Of a DNA stretch of 13,027 nt, positions 6,801 to 11,933 are shown piece by piece. Each line of letters starts with the position of its first letter. Position 1 is the first letter of the stretch. Made by a program: the position numbers and the translations under genes. The stretch is taken from the NCBI GenBank assembly GCA_003645845.1, contig QNCV01000045.1, positions 1-13,027 of the forward strand. Direction: 5' to 3'. Below the pieces are notes generated by a model that did not search any database, was not told the DNA's origin, and worked only from the letters and a program-made list of their open reading frames with translations. This DNA comes from Fidelibacterota bacterium (GTDB lineage: Bacteria; Fidelibacterota; UBA2242).

Positions 6801-8455
6801 AGGACTTCCGTGGTAAGATTGTCATTAACGAATTTACTTGGAATTCGGAATACTATGATAACGAGTGGATCGAACTCTATAATGCTTCCGACGAGACCAT
6901 TGATATTGCCGGGTGGGCTTTCCAAAATATGCTTGATCCGGATATTCTCTATATTGCCGATACAATCAGAACCGTCCTGGCTCCCGGTGAGTTCTGGACA
7001 GTCTGGCTGTTTGCTGATCCGTTAAGCAGAGGCAAAGACTGGCCGCTGCATTTTACTCCGGACTGGAATGCCGCCATTGATCTGACCGACTCCACAAAAA
7101 TCCATGTTTTCAACCTGTGGAACTCCGGTAGTGACCTGGTGCTCTATGACGATGCCGGCCGGTTAGTAGACGAAGTAAACTACATGGAAGAAGAGACGTT
7201 TCCGTACCAGCTGAAATGGGGCGTTGGTCTGACTTGCGAGCGGATTGATCCGGCCCTGGACGGTAACGATCCGGCCAGCTGGCAGGCCAGTTGGTATTAC
7301 GGCGGAACGCCAAACGCACCTAACGGCCTTGAACGGCCCGTATATCCGAAAGTTGTCATTAATGAGGTGATGTATAACAGCGCCGATGGGACAACGGAAT
7401 GGGTTGAACTGAAAAACCTGGATAATGTTGCTGTTGATATCAGCGGCTGGTGGTTGCGCCGTGACAATCCGACCTTGCCGAAGGTTGGATTCCAGGACGG
7501 CTCCGTGCTCCAGCCTGGTGATCTCTTTACGGTCCTGATTGATTCCATTGGTGGAGAAGATCTGGGATTTGTACCGAATGAGAACTATTCGGATACATCG
7601 GGAATTCATTACTCCAACAGCAGAGACAATGTAATTCTGTTTAATGCCGATGATGTTATGGTGACTTACATGCATTATGATGACGGTGCCACGGCTTATT
7701 ATGAATTCGAACACTGTGAAGGAACCGACGGTGGTGGCAAATCCCTGGAATACTGGAACTGGGAACTGGAAAACTGGGATCCTCAGGCCTGGGCGGCCAG
7801 TAAGGATTCAGCCGGTACGCCCGGTGCTGAGAATTATATCTACGATATTGTTCCGCCGGTAGTTGATTCTGCTAAAGCACTCAGTGATACGACGGTAGCT
7901 GTTTGGTTTAGTGAAGATGTGAATTACACTACGGCCACCAATAAGAATAACTACATGATTGATAACGGCATCGGAAATCCGCTGTATATCCTGCAGGAAG
8001 AGAATAATAAGGTTATCCTCTTTCTGAACCCGGCTGTTCCGCTGGTAGAAGGAACGACATACGTCGTGACCGTGACCGGCGTCAGGGATATTGAAGGCAA
8101 TGAAATCGCCGAAAATAATACGGCATCCTTTGTTGGTATTGCAGTTGTGGGCATTGATATGGTCGAAGCAATTCCCAAGGTATTTGCGCTGCATAATAAC
8201 TATCCCAACCCGTTTAACCCGATCACAACGATCAATTACGATCTTCCTAAAGACGCTAATGTTCGGATTGTGATTTACGATTTAATGGGCAAGGAAGTTC
8301 GCACGCTGGTAAATACTCATCAGAAGGCCGGTTATCAGACGATTCACTGGAATGCGTTGGATAACTCAGGGCGCTGTGTAAGTTCCGGTTTCTATTTTTA
8401 TGTAATGGATGCCGGTAATTTCCACAAGGCCCAGAAAATGCTGTTACTGAAATAG
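3815..8455 (+). CDS. Giant secreted lamin-tail/propeller protein with type IX sorting domain
   Basis: The protein has 1546 residues. A Sec signal peptide (residues 1-23, basic MKSR, hydrophobic core, SYA cleavage) is followed by a FlgD-like Ig domain (~28-118, with KIYDTDGVLVRTI and WDGTDDAG). Next comes a propeller-like region (~128-460, repeated units such as GSIYVCDYG, GSIFFSQ, GNLYQAD). Lamin-tail domains LTD1 (466-634) and LTD2 (643-804) follow, then two Big_5-like Ig domains (~806-900, ~903-998), LTD3 (1001-1170), LTD4 (1179-1340), a third Big_5-like domain (~1345-1437) and a sorting domain (~1453-1546, NNYPNPFNP, VIYDLMGKEV, SGFYFYV, terminal KMLLLK). No catalytic motif is evident. By family knowledge it is a T9SS-exported surface or extracellular protein; adhesion or matrix binding is a guess. 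It is acidic, as is typical of extracellular repeat proteins. It stands alone, with a leader upstream and an intrinsic terminator downstream. The TTG at 3776 is a possible alternative start. Confidence 0.87.
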   Translation: MKSRTLILSMLFVLLLFSVNSYANVYASHIEVSATELTVDGVNVVTISFILNEAADSGVDVKIYDTDGVLVRTISLSAGVKGVNTVDWDGTDDAGIPVWEGDYSFEITASDDGYTDWTKISDDLKTVMYSPKGIAINRDPNSPYFGRIYVANGYPGTSANAGAFYNNDGMYMFTPDQESYVFSDAGVDWSSSSNSPYKTTIGADGSIYVCDYGHDWLWQFAPDLTPESAKLILDDDNRVENQWVAANWVHGTGADRQIYTADAHYLTGQGIKMYAIGENELLLDGDTGVVVIERPNNGFYQNDVEVASDGSIFFSQKRSAKGEILDKEGKPLPIKAAGEAYPLMKYPAYTGTTMTIDDTLWTVPMTYTGADGIALDEAHNRVAWGDYYSGKVYVHDATTGELLWTVETGRNRTQDLAFDAAGNLYQADNSSEYWTILSPPDGANSYTTPGLEKISLMRLPSEYDGKIVINEFTYNSEYYDNEWVELYNASDETIDIVGWALRDAPDSHDPVIIPDTCDTELLPGEYFTIWTGGDGMDHGWPLHFTPDLNVAYDFATSSETTPIGLNNSGDILYLWDATGGLVDSVNFEDEKTFPDAARWGTGATCELIDPLADNNDPANWQASWFYGGTPGAANVFERPDYPKILITEVMYNSAGTDYEFIELMNGDVDTVDILGWWIMDDNPLHTKVPFPDTCDTKLGPGDFFTILVARGSDPGFTPDLDLSGIASPIGLNNDKENIILFNAGDSMVTYMHYDDGGSGEEYEHAHAADGSGPSLELVDLMGDPYDPQNWQASIETGGTPGYLNVTPAKLVAAEVTGETTVLIEYSEEVDSTTAVTLTNYVIDHGKGNPTAAVWMGNQVELTTSYIEWDTVYTVAVWNVEDLEGFAILDSSTISFVRESPDHEAPIAILARAMTDSTVIVDFDEELDSTYAVVLTNYTIDNSIGNPAAVKWLGDHVELALGSKLSLDANYTIIVNGVMDLYDNLKTEPDTLEFILKDFRGKIVINEFTWNSEYYDNEWIELYNASDETIDIAGWAFQNMLDPDILYIADTIRTVLAPGEFWTVWLFADPLSRGKDWPLHFTPDWNAAIDLTDSTKIHVFNLWNSGSDLVLYDDAGRLVDEVNYMEEETFPYQLKWGVGLTCERIDPALDGNDPASWQASWYYGGTPNAPNGLERPVYPKVVINEVMYNSADGTTEWVELKNLDNVAVDISGWWLRRDNPTLPKVGFQDGSVLQPGDLFTVLIDSIGGEDLGFVPNENYSDTSGIHYSNSRDNVILFNADDVMVTYMHYDDGATAYYEFEHCEGTDGGGKSLEYWNWELENWDPQAWAASKDSAGTPGAENYIYDIVPPVVDSAKALSDTTVAVWFSEDVNYTTATNKNNYMIDNGIGNPLYILQEENNKVILFLNPAVPLVEGTTYVVTVTGVRDIEGNEIAENNTASFVGIAVVGIDMVEAIPKVFALHNNYPNPFNPITTINYDLPKDANVRIVIYDLMGKEVRTLVNTHQKAGYQTIHWNALDNSGRCVSSGFYFYVMDAGNFHKAQKMLLLK
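5210..5716 (+). repeat. Internal repeat, lamin-tail unit 1 (pairs with 6815-7324)
   Basis: This codes for LTD1, whose first 36 residues (from KIVINEFTYNSEYYDNEW) are about 90% identical to those of LTD3, with the same ending WQASW-YGGTP. DNA differences fall mostly at third codon positions, so the copy is old and held by selection on the protein. Confidence 0.8.
5741..6226 (+). repeat. Internal repeat, lamin-tail unit 2 (pairs with 7349-7834)
   Basis: This codes for LTD2. It shares with LTD4 the start (YPK-x-[LV]-I-x-EVMYNSA), the GWW-[IL] turn and a MVTYMHYDDG block. It differs from LTD1/LTD3, so the repeat unit is a pair of unlike LTDs. Confidence 0.75.
6815..7324 (+). repeat. Internal repeat, lamin-tail unit 3 (copy of unit 1)
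   Basis: This codes for LTD3 (KIVINEFTWNSEYYDNEW onward), the paralogue of LTD1. It follows two Big_5-like domains and ends in the linker LERPVYPK, matching FERPDYPK after LTD1. Confidence 0.8.
7349..7834 (+). repeat. Internal repeat, lamin-tail unit 4 (copy of unit 2)
   Basis: This codes for LTD4, the paralogue of LTD2, with shared VVINEVMYNSA, GWWL, ILFNADD and MVTYMHYDDG segments. It is followed by a single Big_5-like domain, where LTD2 is followed by two. Confidence 0.75.
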
Positions 8456-8468
8456 TATCCCGGTATAG

Positions 8469-8499
8469 AAAAAAGGCTGTCTACGGGCAGCCTTTTTTT
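8469..8499 (+). terminator. Intrinsic terminator with UACG tetraloop
   Basis: It begins 13 bp after the giant-protein stop. The stem GGCTGTC (8475-8481) pairs with GGCAGCC (8486-8492), with one G-U, and closes a UACG loop of the very stable C(UNCG)G class. Six A's precede the stem and seven T's (8493-8499) follow, so the A/T flanks may extend the stem and could also work on the other strand. It separates the surface-protein unit from the phosphodiester operon. Confidence 0.92.
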
Positions 8500-8586
8500 C
8501 TTTCTCAAGTGATTGGATTACTAAACTGTGATTTGCAGAAATCTGCGATTAAATAGTCACGGATATTAATAGAAATTCATATACGG

Positions 8587-8604
8587 CAATGAATATTTTC
8601 ATTG
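8587..8604. promoter_or_regulatory. Inverted repeat overlapping the -35-like box
   Basis: A perfect 7-bp inverted repeat, CAATGAA (8587-8593) and TTCATTG (8598-8604), with a 4-bp spacer. Its right arm runs into the TTGACT of module copy B. The position would suit a regulator binding site for the phosphodiester operon. It is only partly kept in copy A. Function is inferred from symmetry and position alone. Confidence 0.35.
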
Positions 8605-8662
8605 ACTTTTTAGGGTATTTTTAGCAAACTTAACCAGAATTAATATAAGTGAATATTTATTC
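8591..8662 (+). promoter_or_regulatory. Putative promoter/operator module, copy B
   Basis: The blocks are TTCATTGACT (8598-8607), AGAATTAATAT (8636-8646) and the palindrome GAATATTTATTC (8651-8662). Each lies exactly 4987 bp from its counterpart in copy A, so the internal spacing is identical. The palindrome cores are AA in copy A and TT in copy B, making the 12-mers reverse complements of one another. It ends 75 bp before the glycerophosphodiesterase start, so it is the likely control region of the four-gene operon. No textbook -10 is obvious at 17 bp from TTGACT. Confidence 0.5.
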
Positions 8663-8737
8663 CCTGTTCTTTCTAATGACGGTTTTGTACTGTTCTGCTT
8701 GAGTTTCCTGAAAATAATGAATAAAGGATTTTAAAAA

Positions 8738-9628
8738 ATGAAGTTAATGTACTGGAGCGCTGCTTTCTTAATGGTGTTTATGGGTTGTGCAAACAGATCA
8801 AATCAGCCAATAGATTTTTATAACAATTTAAATGTTCTGCCGATTCAGGCTCATCGCGGCGGAGGTATGGCATTGCCGGAAAATACGCTTGAATCATTTG
8901 AAGCCACCTGGGCCAAACGCATGATACCTGAGGCAGATATCCGCACTACCAGTGATAATGTGATTGTCTGTATGCATGATGACACTGTTGGACGGGTTGC
9001 ACCGGATGCGCCGGAGCAGTTGAAAAAGAAGAAGTTTGAAGAGCTGGATTTGGCGACTGTCAAATCACTCGACGTCGGCAGCTTTCGGGGACACCCCGGC
9101 GAGCGCATTCCAACGCTGGAAGAGGTGTTTGCCGCAATGCAGGGACACCCGGAAAAACTGATGTATCTGGATTATAAACACATCGACATGGACAGACTGG
9201 CAATGCTAGTCAAGAAGTATCAACTGGAAAAACAGATTATATTTACTACGAAAAGACATGATTTAATTATAGAATGGAAAAAACGCATCCCGGAGTCTTT
9301 GACCATGATCTGGATCGGCGGTTCATTACAAAAGAAAAAGGATACTTTCGAGGCTTTACGCAAGACTGACTTTGACGGAATAACGACTTTACAGATTCAT
9401 GTCAAGCTGGATAAAAACGGGAATTTTACGCCGGACAGTGAATATTTAAAGGCGTGTCAGAAAGATGTAGAGCGGCACGGGATTTTATTTCAGGTACTGC
9501 CCTGGAAGATCAATGACCCGGATGTATTTCGGAGACTTATGGATATTGGAGTGCGGTCCTTTGCTACCGACTATTCCGACATGACGGTTGCCGTTTATAA
9601 AGAATATTTGCGAAATCTGGAAAATTAG
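8738..9628 (+). CDS. Lipoprotein glycerophosphodiester phosphodiesterase
   Basis: The protein has 296 residues. A lipoprotein signal ends at Cys17 (VFMGC). The GDPD TIM-barrel starts at once: HRG with catalytic H39 and R40, ENT (48-50), metal-binding E65 and D67 (PEADIRTT), catalytic H80 in MHDDT, and D145-Y-K147 where many relatives have E-x-K. The barrel closes with FATDYSD near the C-terminus. The family hydrolyses glycerophosphodiesters (deacylated phospholipids, and teichoic-type polymers in some members) to glycerol phosphate plus an alcohol. The lipid anchor places it in the periplasm or at the surface, upstream of the importer coded three genes later. The ATG at 8738 has AAAGGA at 8723-8728 and directly precedes the signal peptide. 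It is the first gene of a four-gene set, 35 bp before the dehydrogenase. The head-group it prefers cannot be read from sequence. Confidence 0.92.
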   Translation: MKLMYWSAAFLMVFMGCANRSNQPIDFYNNLNVLPIQAHRGGGMALPENTLESFEATWAKRMIPEADIRTTSDNVIVCMHDDTVGRVAPDAPEQLKKKKFEELDLATVKSLDVGSFRGHPGERIPTLEEVFAAMQGHPEKLMYLDYKHIDMDRLAMLVKKYQLEKQIIFTTKRHDLIIEWKKRIPESLTMIWIGGSLQKKKDTFEALRKTDFDGITTLQIHVKLDKNGNFTPDSEYLKACQKDVERHGILFQVLPWKINDPDVFRRLMDIGVRSFATDYSDMTVAVYKEYLRNLEN

Positions 9629-9663
9629 TGAACTTGCGTAATAGGATGGAGAGTAGATAGAAG

Positions 9664-11037
9664 GTGAAACCCTACGAAACAGAGACAGATCACCGCATCC
9701 ATACAGCTCTGAAAACGGCGGATACTACCAAAGTTATTGAAATCGCTTCGGGTGCGATGCAGAACACAGTAAAGATATTTAAAGATTTGTTTGACAATAT
9801 GTCGGCGATGATTATCGCAGATGTGAATACCTATGCCGCTGCCGGTAAACAGTTGGAAGAGATCTTTAGAAATAACAACTTGCGCCTGGAACGGACCTAT
9901 ATTTTCGATGATCCCGATTTATATGCGGAGATGAAGTATGTTGACCATCTGGTTGAAATTTTATCTTCCGGCAATGCGATTGCCGTAGCCGTTGGCTCCG
10001 GTACAATTAACGATCTGACGAAACTGGCTTCCTATCGTTGCAAACGGCAGTATATGTCCGTCGCTACGGCAGGTTCGGTGGATGGCTATACGGCATTCGG
10101 CGCTTCCATTACGGAGAACAGTTTCAAACAGACCTTTTTTTGTCCGGCACCGGTAGCGATAGTTGCCGATTTGGATGTGATCGCCGCTGCACCCCCGGAA
10201 ATGAACGCATGGGGTTATGCCGATTTAATGGCAAAAATTCCGGCGGGCGCGGATTGGATCATAGCCGACGCATTGGATGTGGAGCCGATTGACCGGATAT
10301 CCTGGCAACTGGTGCAGGAGCCTCTCAGAAAATTGATTTCCGATCCGGCGGGTATTCAAAGGAGAGAACATAAAGCGCTGTGCTTTCTGATGGAAGGCTT
10401 GATTATGAGCGGTCTGGCAATGCAGCAGGCGCAGTCATCCCGGCCGGCATCGGGCGCCGAACATCAGTTCAGTCACCTCTGGGACAATCAGCATCATAAA
10501 CACAACGGCAAAACACCGTCGCACGGTTTTAAAGTTGCGATAGGCTCGCTGGCTTCGCTGGCGCTGTATGAAACGCTTATTGAATGTCTGGACGGTTCGC
10601 CGGCGATTATTGAGAAAAGCATTGATACATATTGGCCGGAGTTTTCCGAGATTGAAAAGGAGATAAGGCAAAAGTTTGCCGATCCTGTCGAAGCTGAGCA
10701 GATTATTGAACAAAGCCGACAGAAATATGTTGATTCTTCGGTGCTGCAGGAGCGGGTAAACAGGGTGACGGAAATCTGGCCTGAGTTAAAGCAGAAACTG
10801 CGCCGGCAGCTGCTTGGATTTCATGAATTTAAGGCGATGCTTCAGCAGGTAAACGCGCCGGTATCCCCTGAGGATATCGGAATTGCTTTGGACCGTTTAA
10901 AGAACAGCTACGGACTGGCCCGCCTTATTCGGAAACGTTATACCGTTCTGGATTTTGCGAATGAGCTCGGGGTTTTTGAAACCTGTATTGACAGCATATT
11001 TAATTCAGATAAATACTGGCAAACCGCAAACGGATAA
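9664..11037 (+). CDS. egsA: sn-Glycerol-1-phosphate dehydrogenase (AraM/EgsA type)
   Basis: The protein has 457 residues. The family interconverts sn-glycerol-1-phosphate and dihydroxyacetone phosphate with NAD(P)(H), using a metal ion in a cytoplasmic enzyme. The nucleotide-binding loop is VGSGTINDLTK (110-120), followed by TAGSVDGYTAFGA (135-147). Metal ligands are recognisable as D187 (WGYADLMAK), H267 (SGAEHQFSH) and H287 (SHGFKV); their spacing of 80 and 20 residues resembles that of archaeal and Bacillus enzymes. It is longer than AraM (about 390) because of extra C-terminal helices. The start is a GTG at 9664 with a GGATGGAG-like site; the ATG at 9646 is in frame but is followed at once by a stop. 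It lies between the phosphodiesterase and the HAD gene (9 bp away), which suggests a catabolic role. A biosynthetic role making G1P for ether lipids is possible, but no prenyl-transferase gene is in view. Confidence 0.9.
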   Translation: MKPYETETDHRIHTALKTADTTKVIEIASGAMQNTVKIFKDLFDNMSAMIIADVNTYAAAGKQLEEIFRNNNLRLERTYIFDDPDLYAEMKYVDHLVEILSSGNAIAVAVGSGTINDLTKLASYRCKRQYMSVATAGSVDGYTAFGASITENSFKQTFFCPAPVAIVADLDVIAAAPPEMNAWGYADLMAKIPAGADWIIADALDVEPIDRISWQLVQEPLRKLISDPAGIQRREHKALCFLMEGLIMSGLAMQQAQSSRPASGAEHQFSHLWDNQHHKHNGKTPSHGFKVAIGSLASLALYETLIECLDGSPAIIEKSIDTYWPEFSEIEKEIRQKFADPVEAEQIIEQSRQKYVDSSVLQERVNRVTEIWPELKQKLRRQLLGFHEFKAMLQQVNAPVSPEDIGIALDRLKNSYGLARLIRKRYTVLDFANELGVFETCIDSIFNSDKYWQTANG

Positions 11038-11046
11038 TTAGGAAAT

Positions 11047-11889
11047 ATGAACAGACCGGGAATCGATTTAGAACGCCTCGCTAAAATTCGTCATATTGTC
11101 CTCGATATGGACGGGACTATCTATAACGGTAGCAAGTTGTTTCAGTTTACACCACATTTCTTTGATACCCTGGAAAAGATGGATATCCATTATACATATT
11201 TAACAAATAACTCGTCCCGCAATGTCACTCAGTACCTTTCGAAATTACATAAGATGGGACTAAAGGGTACGCCGGAAAATATTTATACTTCCTCGTTGTC
11301 AACCATTGACTATCTCAAGTCTCGTCGCAAAGATATTAAAAACCTTTTTATTCTCGGAACGGAAGGTTTGAAAGCCGAGTTTCGTGAATCCGGCTATTTG
11401 ATTGTGGAAAAGGGTGATGACATTGAACCGGACGCCGTGATTATCGGTTTCGATACCTCGCTGGTTTATGAAAATTTATGTAAGGCCGGATATTGGATTG
11501 AGCGGGGCAAACCCTTTATTGCCACTCATCCCGATCGCATCTGCCCGACGGACCAACCTACGCTGTTGGTTGATTGCGGCGCTATTTGCGCTGCGCTGGA
11601 ATCGGCGACGGGGCGCGCGCCGGATATCGTGTTGGGTAAACCGGATCCCGGTATGATCTGGGGCATAATAGAACGCAATTATCTGGAAAAAGATGAAGTA
11701 ATAATGGTCGGTGACCGTCTGTACACCGATATCGAGATGGCTCACCGCGCCGGCGTGATGGCTGTTTTGGTACTGTCCGGTGAGGCGAAGCAGGAGGACG
11801 TAAGGGACAGTTCCAACCGGCCGGATTTAGTTGTTGAAAATATTCAGGAACTTGGGAAATTATTAGTGGAAAGTCGCAACCGACAATGA
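11047..11889 (+). CDS. HAD-IIA family phosphatase (NagD/AraL-like)
   Basis: The protein has 280 residues, the usual length for the NagD/AraL/phosphoglycolate phosphatase subfamily. All HAD motifs are present: DMDGT with nucleophile D20 and acid D22, T53 in YLTNNSS (motif II), K198 in GKPDPGM (motif III), and D223 and D228 in GDRLYTDIEMA (motif IV). The C2-type cap lies between motifs II and III and includes THPDRICP and DCGAI. Members dephosphorylate small phosphate esters such as glycolate, glycerol or sugar phosphates in the cytoplasm. The neighbours make glycerol phosphate or a related triose phosphate a plausible substrate, but HAD specificity is broad. It follows the dehydrogenase by 9 bp with AGGA just before the ATG. 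The AraM-type plus AraL-type pairing recalls the Bacillus subtilis arabinose operon, which also has these two genes side by side. Confidence 0.9.
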   Translation: MNRPGIDLERLAKIRHIVLDMDGTIYNGSKLFQFTPHFFDTLEKMDIHYTYLTNNSSRNVTQYLSKLHKMGLKGTPENIYTSSLSTIDYLKSRRKDIKNLFILGTEGLKAEFRESGYLIVEKGDDIEPDAVIIGFDTSLVYENLCKAGYWIERGKPFIATHPDRICPTDQPTLLVDCGAICAALESATGRAPDIVLGKPDPGMIWGIIERNYLEKDEVIMVGDRLYTDIEMAHRAGVMAVLVLSGEAKQEDVRDSSNRPDLVVENIQELGKLLVESRNRQ

Positions 11890-11933
11890 TATGCTGTTTT
11901 GTTAACCGCGGAATAAATAGTAGGAGTAAGTAA

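Noticed and set aside
9664..11037. Dehydrogenase as evidence for archaeal-type membrane lipids in this bacterium
   Set aside because: EgsA-type enzymes also occur in ordinary bacteria, and the neighbours are a phosphodiesterase, a phosphatase and an importer with no prenyl-glyceryl-phosphate synthase, so catabolism is simpler.
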